DNA of 64,000 nucleotides from Adiantum capillus-veneris (lineage: Eukaryota > Streptophyta > Polypodiopsida > Polypodiales > Pteridaceae): assembly GCA_014529385.2 (NCBI GenBank), contig CM043944.1:172734740-172798739 (forward strand), written 5' to 3'. Both the position numbers and the translations under genes were made by a program. This document shows positions 27,609-38,513 of the stretch, one piece after another. The notes under the pieces were generated by a model. That model was not told the DNA's origin. It ran no database searches and worked only from the letters and a program-made list of their open reading frames with translations. Numbering within the stretch: position 1 is the first letter of the stretch; the number at the start of each line of letters is the position of its first letter.

Positions 27609-28681
27609 AGCTACACTTCACAGTAGTTTACTTTCCTGGGAAAAGTTCGGCAGAGTTTCCCCTGTAAACTGACCTCTGAACCAATATCAACCTGTCAAAT
27701 GAACCAAGAAAGCTTCAGATTCTGCATAAATTTCGACAGAGTCTCCTTTGTAAAATGGCTCTGGTGTATTCAAAAAACAGCTCAAAAAACACTGTCTCTC
27801 TGACACTGTAAGCTGTGGGTAAACCTGTCCTGCACCTGTACTGTCTTTGACTGTCCTGTCACTGTCCTATAAGCATAGACTGCGACAATGCCTCAACGGC
27901 AGTAAAGCAAAGATGCAATCCCAACTGTCTAACTCACAGTCAATACATCCTAGCTACCTATCTAAGGGTGCTCGAGGGATCGCTCCAAGACCTGTATCAC
28001 CGAAAGGATCTCAACATTCGAGAATCCCCCAGCTCAATAAAACCTCACTCAACCCTCAACAAAGGCTGCAGTAAATCTGACAATACATAGACTTCCCACA
28101 AAGTCATACATCCACAAATTTCCCACTGTATGCTGTAACCGCTCCGGTGGTTGTTTGCTGCGTGACTCACAACCAGCAAACCCTCAACAGACATACATCA
28201 TCTCTGACAATACATCCCATATGGAAGTACCTGCAATGTCAGGAGGAAATCTGGAATATCAAGCAGCAAACACAAGCTACCTGATGAACTAGTGGATGTC
28301 GCCTACAGTCTTTGTGTAGATACGCCCGTGTCGTATGTGACACGCCTCCAAGAACTGTGAGCCGTCCTTCGATGTGTAGACATCCACAAATCAACACTCT
28401 GGGAGTGTCGATATCCTCAACACCTGCAGTCGTAGGTCGAAAACCCCAAATTTGCAGAGTCGGATCTGCACCCGCTGAGACCACGTAGTTGAAAATGGCC
28501 TGCGCAGAACTTTCTCGAAGCCGAACGGTGGCCGAGATGACCTCAGAATGAAATTCTTACAACACCGAGCCCTTCGGACAGTCCCACGAGATTTGGGGCC
28601 GTGTCTTCGCCTGTCGAATTTCACTCCAATCTGAGTTGGTGACTCTAGCCTTCTGCAGTGCTGCCCCGAGCCTCGATCTGA
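27609..28681 (-). other. 5' untranslated leader of copia 1
   Basis: About 1.07 kb between the primer-binding site and gag with no convincing coding frame. Its length is usual for plant copia leaders that carry packaging signals; none can be pointed to here. Confidence 0.6.
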
Positions 28682-28693
28682 GCTCTGATACCA
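28682..28693 (-). other. Primer-binding site of copia 1
   Basis: The minus strand reads TGGTATCAGAGC two bases inside the 5' LTR. This is the perfect plant initiator tRNA-Met complement. Confidence 0.95.
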
Positions 28694-28695
28694 GT

Positions 28696-28887
28696 TGAAG
28701 GAGTACGAGTGGAAGTGCGACGCGAGAGAGAGTGTGAGAAGAAGAGCACGACGATATGGTGAACTCGCTCTACTGTAATGTGTAGAGCATAGTGAGTTCT
28801 TATTAGGTTTTTACAAAAGAACATGTGTACATACCTGGCGGCCCGCCCACTTACCTGGGCGACCACATTGGGCTTTATACCCCAACA
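28696..28887 (-). repeat. 5' LTR of copia 1
   Basis: 192 bp, nearly identical to the other LTR. It is followed by the CCCTA target duplication at 28888-28892. Confidence 0.97.
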
Positions 28888-29700
28888 CCCTAGTACCAAG
28901 TTTTGTACATTGCATGGTACTAGCCTGAGTTCATAGTACCAAGCAGGATCTCTAGTACCAAATTCTGTACGTTGCATGGTACCAGCATGAATTCATAGTA
29001 CCAAACCTAGTACCAAACAGGATCCCTAATACCAAATTCTGTGCATTGCATGGTACCAACCTGAGTTCATAGTACCAAACATGATCCCCAGTACCAAATT
29101 CTCTACATTGCATGATACCAGCCTAAATTCATAGTACCCAAAAGGATCATTAGTACCAAATACTGTACAATGCATAGTACTAGCTTGAATTCATAGTACC
29201 AAAAAGGATCCCTAGTACCAAATCCTGTACATTGCATAGTACTAGCTTGAATTCATAGTACCAAAAAGGATCCCTAGTATCAAATCCTATACATTGCATA
29301 GTACTAGCTTGAATTCATAGTACCAAAAAGGATCCCTAGTACCAAATCCTGTACATTGCATAGTACCAGCCTGAATTCATATTATCAAACAATATCTCTA
29401 GTACCAAATTCTGTACATTGCATAGTACCAACTTAAATTCACAGTATCAAACAGGATCCCTAGTGCCAAAGTGGGTACATGTCTGTACCCTACATAGTAC
29501 CAATTTGGGTACTTTTTTGTATACTGCAAAGCTACAAAATGGATTCATAGTTCCGAAATAACAACTTTCTAGATACAAAAAAGTACCTAATTGGGACTGT
29601 GCATCTTTACTTTGGAGAATTTCTACCAAACAATGGTACTATGCATCTGTTTGGTACTATTCATAATCTAGAGAAGCTTCAAATTGGGTACTACTGAGGT
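28888..29700 (-). repeat. Intronic minisatellite, right of copia insertion
   Basis: About nine units of roughly 62 bp continue the array interrupted at 23346. Each contains a variant of AGTACCAAATTCTGTACATTGCAT and GAATTCATAGTACCAAA, so on the sense strand of the host gene the motif is again TTTGGTACT. Confidence 0.92.
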
Positions 29701-30789
29701 AGGAATTGGTACCAGAATGATACCACGTTTTGCATGCTGGGAATTGGTCAAATTTTGGCATGCTGGAAATGGTACTATGGAGCTGAGTATTCGTACAATG
29801 ATTGTTGGCTAACAAGTTGTGGTATTCTGTGTTAATCCAAGAGTAAAAAGGCGAGCAAGGATTACAGTGTCGGCAACACATATCACTTGAGAATCATCTA
29901 GAAGATGTATGGGATGTTTGATGACACATTTTGCCTCAATCTTGTGCTTACATATATCCTTTTTGTTAGGAGAAACTCTTGTCTTGGATTTCCAGAAAGT
30001 GGCCACCAAATCTTTAGTTTTGATTGTGATACTTGTATGCAGAGGCAACTGTCTGTGACAAGCACTAAGTGGTAACACTTCATCCTCATCTTTCATTCCC
30101 AGTCAATTGCTTACTGCTGCTATATTACATCGATGAACACCCAAGGCAGCAACAATTTTGGACTGGTTCACAGTGGTTATCCTTTGATCACCATTGTTCA
30201 GTATCATCGTCAAAGAGGTTCTCTTCACAAAAAGCTCAGTTGAAGAGTGGGGCACTTTCAGCTGAGTCAATGTGTTGCGAATGCCGGAAAGAAGACTCGA
30301 TTGCACATCCAAACTCCTCAACTTGGAAAATGGCTGATGATGCATGAGCTGCTCTAGAATTTCTTGTTGTTCTAGTGTTATTAGTCCTTGGGTCTACCGA
30401 TGCCAACATCTAGCCATGTCTTTGCATATATTGTTCCTTGATTTGGTTGTAGCAAGTTCAGCTCTCTTAGCAAGGTTACGCTCCTTGTGTCATTGCTCAC
30501 GCTTCTTTTGTGCCCAATAGTCCCACAAAAATACTTGGTTGCTGACAGGTTCATGAATGCTCGTGGTTTCCATCATAGCACCCTCTATAGATGCAGGTAC
30601 CCCTGACTCGAGATAGGTGAAGGAATCATGCTCAGTATCCATCGTCATCTCTGAAGATATGATACTGGCATGAGCTGCCATGGCTGTATGGTGGGAGAGG
30701 GAGAGAGGGAGAAAGAGAGAGAGAGAGAGAGATCGAGAGAAGGTGGGCGGGAAGGGTGGGTGCTCTATAGAGAACAAAACAGAGAATGT

Positions 30790-30916
<127 letters not shown>

Positions 30917-30989
30917 AGCTAGCCGAATCTCCTTCCCCACTTCTTGCACCCACGTCGTTTATCTGTTATAACCCGTTTCGGGAAAAAAG

Positions 30990-31470
30990 AATAAAGTAGA
31001 GTAAATTATAAAGCCTCCAAGAAATTGATTTTATGTTTTCTCCTTTTGTTCAATTTTGCATCTTTTACTTGGGTCTGATTCTCCTTACCACACCCACCAA
31101 GCCTAGGTGGTGTCAAGGACAACCAATTTTGTACCACCATCCCTTGCTTTCTGCCTACAAGGTTTTCTTCCACAATTTGTACTCAAATTTTTTTAGAAGT
31201 TTATGAATCTTAATTGTTTCTTGTGGAAAACCTTTCCAAGTAGAAAGAAACTTGGAGCTGCTTTTCAAACCATCACGCATGAAGCTAAAGGTGTAAGAGC
31301 CTTACAATTAGTCTCTTGATCTTGCTCATGTAAGGTTTCTCATTAGGAAGAGAATGGGGTATAGGAGGGCCTCTTTATTTGGTAGTTTAAGGAAGTACTT
31401 AAAACTTAATCCAGCTTTGACCAAAGGCTAGAATGGTGGGGTAGATAGCCTAGGCATGCATATATAAAAA
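30990..31470. repeat. Dispersed repeat family, copy 1
   Basis: Parts match the reverse complement of 43860-44095, for example ATTATAAAGCCTCCAA and AGGAGGGCCTCTTTATTTG. A sub-part (about 31365-31470) recurs in direct orientation at 33715-33830, sharing GGTAGTTTAAGGAAGT and AGAATGGTGGGGT. This suggests a non-autonomous element family. No gene is seen. Confidence 0.6.
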
Positions 31471-31722
31471 TACTTTTGCTTTTTTTCTTAACAAATATAA
31501 GCAAATTTTACTAGATTTGGTTGGAGTTACTCTCCCCCCAAAAAGTACTTTTTCAATTTTCAAATATTAAAAGTTTCCCTCTCTTATTCCCTCTTTGTCT
31601 TATCTCTCTTCTTCTTCCCTCCCTCCAAAAGTGACCCATGCTCTCTTTCTCTCTCCTCAACTGTTGCTGCTGAAAAGTGTAGATCTGCAATACTTGTTCC
31701 CACTCTCTCTCTAAAATTCCCT

Positions 31723-31840
<118 letters not shown>

Positions 31841-31874
31841 TAGGGAACCTTTTTGTAGCGTAGTCTACCAAACA

Positions 31875-32339
31875 TCATTTTAATTCTATAATGTCTCCTT
31901 CTAGATTTGTGACATGTTCCTCCATAGCTACATCATCTCCTTCTACATCTGCAACCTCTTTCTCCATAGCTACAACATCTCCATCTAGATTTTCAACCTC
32001 TGTCTCCATATCTCCAACATCTCCTTCCAGATCTGCAACCTCTTTATCCATCTCCATAGCTCCAACATCTCCTTTGAGATTTGCAACTCCTTCCTCCATA
32101 TCTCCAACATCTTCTTCTAGATCTGCAACTTCTTTCTCCATAGCTCTAACATCTCCTTTGAGATCTGCAACCCCTTCCTCCATAGCTCCAACATCTTCTT
32201 CTAGATATGCAACCTCTGTCTCCATAGCTCCAACATCTCCTTTGAGATTTGCAACCCCTGAGTCCTCCATAGCTGCAACATCGTCTTCTAGATCTGCAAC
32301 CTCTTTCTCCATAGCTCCAATATCTCCTTCATTCATCAA
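31875..32339 (-). CDS. Possible coiled-coil protein from a 42-bp minisatellite
   Basis: The minus strand is open for 154 codons, built from about eleven imperfect 14-residue units such as VADLKGDVGAMEKE. Fourteen residues equal two heptads, and the hydrophobic positions V/L and V/M fall at a and d, so the product would be an ideal coiled coil. Length variants between units are whole codons. The plus strand is also open (Ser/Thr/Pro-rich), and no splice sites or homologues are evident. It may be a minisatellite that happens to encode heptads or a young repetitive gene. There is no recognised family. Confidence 0.4.
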   Translation of the reverse strand: MMNEGDIGAMEKEVADLEDDVAAMEDSGVANLKGDVGAMETEVAYLEEDVGAMEEGVADLKGDVRAMEKEVADLEEDVGDMEEGVANLKGDVGAMEMDKEVADLEGDVGDMETEVENLDGDVVAMEKEVADVEGDDVAMEEHVTNLEGDIIELK

Positions 32340-32464
32340 GGTTCCCTAGCCCACTTTCACTCTCTTCCGAAGCTTGGATCTCTCTTTCAAGTTCCATAAC
32401 CTCACCACCAGCTTTCCTTCTCTAGCTCCCTATCCCTTTTGAGATCTCTTTCCACAATTGTTGC

Positions 32465-32517
<53 letters not shown>

Positions 32518-35030
32518 GAACTAGGCACCAAAGGAGTGTACTTGGTCATAGCTACCAAAGGATTACAATGGAGTAGAGATCTATTGTACATGGTGCCAAT
32601 GCAGTGAAATGCAAGGGGTGTATGTAAGGCTTATCAAGGATCACAAACTTTCAGTGTTGGCAAAGGATCCTGCAAAGCATGTGTGGTTAGTGTATTTTTC
32701 AAGTGAATGTCTTATTGAAGATTCTTTTTGAAATTAGAAGTATTCTTTATCAATCGTCTCTTCTTTAGCAGATTTTATATATTATTCAACATTGGAAACT
32801 AGTACTAAGGCCTTCAAAACAATTATTTGTAAGCTGCTAGTCAATGATTTTGGAAGAGGTAAAGTGTTGCGGATTTAAGAGACTCACATTGTATTTAATT
32901 TTTGATATTGTAAATCTTTGTGTTCATGTTTAATTTATAGAAGGAGTATTGCAAAAGCAAACAATGTGCAATTTCATGCTTGCAACATTTGAATACTCAA
33001 ACCCTGGGGAGATATAACCAATCACTTAGTGGTCAGTTGCACACCAAGACCAACCAAGTAGATGGACATTCAACTATGGAACCAACCCTTAGCACACAAT
33101 TGCAGGTTTTTTCTCAAGTTACAACAAAGAAATATGCTGCAAATGAAAGGCAAGACAAAGGGGCCAAATAGGTGGAGCAATAGAAAAAAAAGAGAGGACC
33201 CCTTCATCACAGTGCTGGGAGAGAGACCTAAGAGTCTAGATCTATTTCCCATTTACTCAACACTTATGTAGAAAACTCATATGCTAAGACAATGGGCCCA
33301 TGTACTTTATTAATACAATGTATTCTTTTCCATATTACAGTGTCATCTAATTGCTTACACTACTTTTTGTTATTGTTTTGAAGTAGTTTATGATATCATT
33401 CAATTAGTGGTTAATTGTGTGCACTTGTCTTGAAATACTAAAGTTTTCCCCATTTTCTAAGGCCCACAAAAATGTATGTTGAAATGCAAGTCAACCGCCA
33501 GGAACTCTTGTAGATGATTGCATGTTCTTGTACATAAATGGATGTCAATAGTGGCCAGTGAAAGGGTAGTCACAAGGAACCATAAAACAAAGGAAAGATC
33601 ATTATTTGTATTTCCATATAAAGGACATCTAAATCTAAATTGTGGACATGAACCGCGTAGTTTTTTCCAATAGTGTAATCAACCTTTATAGAAATTAGAA
33701 AGAATGTCATATATGAGGACCTATTTAATTGGTAGTTTAAGGAAGTGCTTGAAACTTAATCAATATTTAGTAGCCAAAGCTTAGAATGGTGGGGTCTATT
33801 AATACTAGTCTTAGGATGTATGTATAAAAGTTCCTTGGGCCAAGTTAGTGGTAGACCTTAGGACATATGTAAAGTTTGTAGTTTCGACCACGTAGTTTAT
33901 GATTGATTTTGGTAACTTGACCATAACTTTTGTATACAATATGAAATATACATGACAATATAGTTTAAATATGTGGAAAAAAGGTAAGACTCATATTTGA
34001 TTTCAAAGGTCCCAAAAGAAGGATGTTTTTCAAAAATAGAAGTTATGTACTACATTGTAATTCAAATTTGAGATTAAATGAGTATTGAAGATCCCATCAA
34101 TTTGTTATTGAGACATTGTAGAAGCTTTAGAACTCTACAGGACCCCTAAAAATGGATTTAGATCTAACTTTAAAAATATATGACCTACATTTATGATTTA
34201 TTGAAAATTCCTATGACTTAACACTTTGTCCCCTTCAAGATTGACATGGAAATATGTTAAATATGGAGTGTGATTTACCCTTGTAATTCTTCTTCTACAA
34301 AAGCACAATTGTAAGACCCTTGTATGAAGAACAACCATTGTGCAAGAGAAAAATTAATCTCTGAAAAACCAAAATTTCTAACTGGAAAACCAAAAATCAA
34401 TACTCAATCTCAAACTTTGACAAATGGGAAGCTAAGAAAAACGTAGATCAGAATGGCCTCTTTGGGATACATGGGTGAAAAATTGACCAGAGCAATTGGC
34501 TTGGTATACCAAATTGAACCAAAATTTGAAAGGACCATAGCATAGGCATATAGAGCACTTCCACAAGCTCATATGACCATTTGACTTAGGGTCCAAGGGG
34601 GTTTATAGATAATAATCTCTTTTTTGGCAAAGCATTAGAATTGAGTTCTAACTACTACACATAAAGCTTCTAGATGAAGGTTATAGACAACGTGCCTTAT
34701 TTAGATCATCAAGAAACATCAATTGATGGGAATTAGAAAAGGACATGGTGGTGCACAAAGCATCAATTTTGACTTATGACCACAAAATGACTCAAGATTG
34801 ATCCAAAATTAACAAAGAAAAGTTTGTACAACCTATGGAACAAGCTCATAAACTCTGAATTGGAAAAAATAGTTGCCATCAAGAGTTGCTAAGTATGGAG
34901 CCTGATTTACACTTATAACTACTATGCTAGAAATGCACAATTTTTAAGGCCTCCATCACAAGGAGAAGCCAAGAAAATTCACTCTCCAAAAAAAAGCAAA
35001 AATTCATACCCAGTCTCGAGCAAAGCTTGA
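32340..35030. other. AT-rich non-coding stretch with a TC tract
   Basis: A (TC)n tract lies at 32471-32513. The rest is AT-rich with only short frames and no recognisable domain. 33715-33830 is a partial copy of the repeat at 31365-31470. Confidence 0.6.
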
Positions 35031-35033
35031 GCT

Positions 35034-35345
35034 CGGGTCACCGGAATATTCCCTTATGCCAAAATATCTTAGCCAAATGGTGGCCGAAAGATGATTGGAA
35101 AGGGAAAGGCCATTTTGATCAAGCTATTTTTGGATGCATTTGTCGTTCGATTTTGCCAAATTTACCTCAAAAACATGGCCTTGCATGAAAAATTTCCCTT
35201 TCCTATCATTTTTCAGCCACCATTTGGCTAAGATATTCTAGCAAAAGGGAATATTTTGGTGATCCCACCGGTACGGTTTCTGGACTTTGTCGTCCGATTT
35301 TGCCAAATTTACCTCGAAAACATGGCTGCGCACGGAAAATTCCCC
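35034..35345. repeat. Inverted repeat with 65-bp arms plus nested direct repeat
   Basis: The arm at about 35034-35100 (GGGTCACCGGAATATTCCCT ... AAATGGTGGCCGAAAGATGA) is the imperfect reverse complement of 35198-35265. Between and after the arms, two direct copies carry CGATTTTGCCAAATTTACCTC (about 35146 and 35295), each starting with TTTGTCG. A transcript could fold into a long hairpin. No gene is present. Confidence 0.8.
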
Positions 35346-37924
35346 TTTTCGGTCCCAAAAATACATCCAATAGGCCAAATTTGTGCCATGGTGCACTAAC
35401 TATCCTAGGTTCTCCCCAATACTCAATAAACCCCGCGCGCATGGTTTTTTGGTACATATCTTGCCACCACTAGGCACCACTTATCTTTTTCTAATCGACC
35501 CTATTTATCTAGATAAGTAGAATTCTTGTAGAGAGAGCATGCAAGACTAGATCATCGGTGAACAGGACAAAGAAAGAAGAAGAATATAGCTAAAACTATA
35601 GAGGAATAGATAGCCCTAGAAGAGTAGAAAAAAGTACACGAGCTTGCCTGGAAATGGCAACCCCTTCCTCCTCCACCACTAATGACTAAGAAGAATAGGA
35701 AATGGAGAGCCAAGAAAGTGGCCTTGCATGATATACAAAAATATTAAAAGAGAAAGAGGTCCATAATTACCTAAGCTCCATTCTCAATGAATGAGCGCAC
35801 TTGGAATAATTTAGAATTTTTCATTCTCTCGAAGTTTCACAATGTTTGAAATGTTGTTGAGGAAAAGAGATTGATCACCCTCGATCACCATTGCATGCAA
35901 AGTGAGTACATGAAAATGTCCTCCATTACTTCATCTCCATCTAGTACTTAATCTTTGTCATGTGCAGGACCAGAGTTCCATAGAATCTCAAGTGCCATTG
36001 AGGCCACAAAAATGCTCACTTACCTCTTCAACCTCCCTATCTTTGTTGTCAACAAGAATTACACGAGCATCTTGCATGAGTTTTACTTTTTTTTTAGCCA
36101 TCTTTATGTCCTCAAGCACCAACAAAGCTAGAATCATGTCCCAATCAAAGAATTGGGTGCCTATACACCCCATGCCCAAGTCAATGAGGTCATCCTCATC
36201 CTCTATCTTGTAGTCTGTCTTAGCAAGCCCTTTGAAAAAACTCAATAAAAAATATCAAAATTTCTTGTCAGACTTGTACATATGCTTTAGAAAATTAATC
36301 AACAACCACATGGTGTGAGTCCCTTAAAACAATTGCATATTTGGACATGTGTGCCTCCATGTATAAATTTTTTGAATGCATCAATCTGAACGACGGATGT
36401 TGCCTCCGTGTCAATTGTACCCTCAAACACGGAAACTAGTGTATCGATGTGATGATTAAAGGCCCATCTTTGTCAAATACATGAGGAGTGTCTCATGGGG
36501 TGTTGCCATGGAGGTAGATGGGAGAAACTGGCATAAAAAGCTGGAGAGCTAGAGTTTTATGACAAGGAGAACTGAAATTTAAACCTTCACAGATGTCTTT
36601 CAAAGTTGACACATTCACAACTCAAAAATTGATGAACTACCAAAATCACCACCTAAATTGAATTAAAAACTAAAAGAACTTAACTTAAACTTTACAATCC
36701 ACAGTTATGCGCAGAGATGGGATGTAAAATATTTTTTTTCATTAAGATAGGGCTCTGTGGTTGAGCTAGTATAATGATACATCATTGGAATGAGATGCCC
36801 TTATAAGTAGAAACCTTCTCTTCTCCAAATGATACAACTATGCTATTTACATAAATGGAATATAAAGAACCATGTATAGAAATAGGGTAGCTTTGTATGA
36901 CCCATAGGTACACTTCATTGTAGCATGCAGATCCACCTCCATCCGTCTTTTGGTTGTTGTTCCCAATGCATTGTTTGATATCTACCATTGCAATCTATCC
37001 AAGCTTATTAAGTTAATGGGAGACATATTACCGCATCCATTTTGCCTTGATGTGGCATAAGGATGGCTATATAAGAATTTATTCTATGAGACAATCTCTC
37101 AAGGTAAACACTTTGCAATAACAACTTGCCAAGGTCCACATGCATGGCTTAAAAGTTTCCTGTAAAAGATTCCAAAGACTCCCATTTGACAAAGTAGATG
37201 TAAGAATATATAAAAGAAAAATACACCAAATCATGTACACATTTGAAATAACCTAAGAGGTAAAAGCATAAATGGGACAATCCAAAATATGTAAGCAAAA
37301 GTAGGGCAATGTATAGTTTGCAAAAAACTTAGGTTGAGAGAAGGATGTGTCAAGATTTAATTGAGAAGCCATATACACAGGTTTTTACCTTTGCTAGCAA
37401 CTTGCCATCTTGAGTTTTCTTCTTGAAATCCATGATTCTCCCCTTCCAATGGTCCACTTGAAAATCCATATGTCTCCTTGACCCCTTCAATATACCTCTT
37501 CATTTTGGTTGTATTGAGAAGGCCTGCATTAATCATTTGTAGTCGATAGAGATCCCCACTATCATCTTGCACATTGCTGCATCTTAATGGCTGAATAACA
37601 CTCTTGGGTTGACAAGCCCCTCAAGAAGCCATAAAAGAAATGCAACACACCCTGCAAAAAAAAAATCATTCATATAAACGATTATTCTTAGTGTAGCATA
37701 ACCAGCAATGCTAAGATATATACAATGATAGACAATGATACCACTACAAATATCTACCTAGAAGATGGAAACAATGATAAGATATATACAATGATAGACA
37801 ATAATACCGCTACAAATATCTACCTAGGATATGGAAACAAAAACCAATATAGCGGCGCAAAGTTATGAGAGCATTAAAAATAGATACAAAGCTCACTATT
37901 CTTATCGATATATATGGTGAAAGA
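35346..37924. other. No recognised gene; weak coding-like fragments on the minus strand
   Basis: Two minus-strand fragments (36245-35988, starting MSFFKGLAKTDYKIEDEDDL, and 37572-37357, containing TTKMKRYIEGVKETYGFSSG) have somewhat protein-like composition and could be exon remnants. I recognise no domain and cannot connect them. The rest is AT-rich. Confidence 0.35.
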
Positions 37925-38151
37925 TGTTACCATATACATGTGGTAGTGATGTGTGTGAACACACTAGGACCGTCGGAGCATTTTTTCCTTCTTTAAGAGG
38001 TTTTCCCCCCCGTGCATTGTATATACGCCCATCACTCTAGGGCTATCTATCTTTCCACTGCACACTAAGTAACACACTCTCTATTGTGTGCCTTGAGCTT
38101 CCTTCCTCTTCTCCAAGATGTGTGCATCTCTCTACAACCCTAATTCCAACA
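37925..38151 (+). repeat. 5' LTR of copia 2
   Basis: 227 bp, followed two bases later by TGGTATCAGAGC at 38154-38165, the initiator tRNA-Met primer-binding site. Confidence 0.97.
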
Positions 38152-38153
38152 AT

Positions 38154-38165
38154 TGGTATCAGAGC
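38154..38165 (+). other. Primer-binding site of copia 2
   Basis: TGGTATCAGAGC, a perfect match to the plant initiator tRNA-Met complement, two bases after the 5' LTR. Confidence 0.95.
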
Positions 38166-38513
38166 AGGTTACGTCCTCCCGGGCTTAGTCGCCAGCTGCT
38201 CCAGCACATGCCTGCTCACTTTCTTCGATTATAGTGAGGTTTGGCGAGCGCTCGCAGGTTGGCAAATATTTTGGGTGTGCTCGTAGAGCTCAATTTGCTC
38301 AGATTTTTGATTCGGGCTCATTTCGGCCTCCGTTTCCACTACAGGCAGGTCTACACATGTAATTTTGTCATTTTGTGCAGAATCTCTATCAGTGCCAATT
38401 TTTGCATAACAGGTGCCTTACAGTCTTCTACGGTTTGTGCTATATAGCACATGTTGTTCTTGCTCCATTTTTCCTATTTTCGGGCAGTTTTCACATCAAG
38501 TGCAACATTTACC

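Larger units (their letters stand above)
23347..28887 (-). mobile_element. Complete Ty1/copia retrotransposon 1, target duplication CCCTA
   Basis: The element is 5541 bp long with two 192-bp LTRs (TG...CA), a perfect 5-bp target duplication CCCTA (23342-23346 and 28888-28892), a primer-binding site and a polypurine tract. The LTRs differ at three positions by eye, so insertion was recent. The single gag-pol frame is broken only by three in-frame TAG codons. It landed in a minisatellite inside an intron of the DDE-like gene, in the same orientation as that gene. Confidence 0.97.
21100..30681 (-). pseudogene. Long gene with DDE transposase-like core, introns hit by a copia insertion
   Basis: The 5' part (ATG 30681 down to about 29810) is one reading frame broken only by TGA 30490-30492, TAG 30394-30396 and TGA 30103-30105. 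The 3' part (about 22958-21100) is again one frame broken by TAG 22783-22785 and TGA 21643-21645. The 3' part starts with FKSTYPTVELSLRSFETLKP and a Cys-rich region, then CPRPKDHEYHAQRC and CPRCG. A core follows with VVDFADNYSF, VWSDGAASQFK and SGHGKGEHDGAGAIIKR, and a Cys cluster SCFCDPC near 21,620. Conserved Asp residues in DFADNY, SDGAAS and EHDGAG suggest an RNase H-fold transposase or integrase. I recall this SDG...HGKG signature from uncharacterised transposon-derived proteins but cannot name the superfamily. The middle intron is about 6.9 kb and contains a minisatellite and the copia element; whether exons are missing there is unknown. Confidence 0.65.

Noticed and set aside
36782-36988. 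Small minus-strand frame
   Set aside because: No domain, no splice context, and composition like the surrounding AT-rich DNA.
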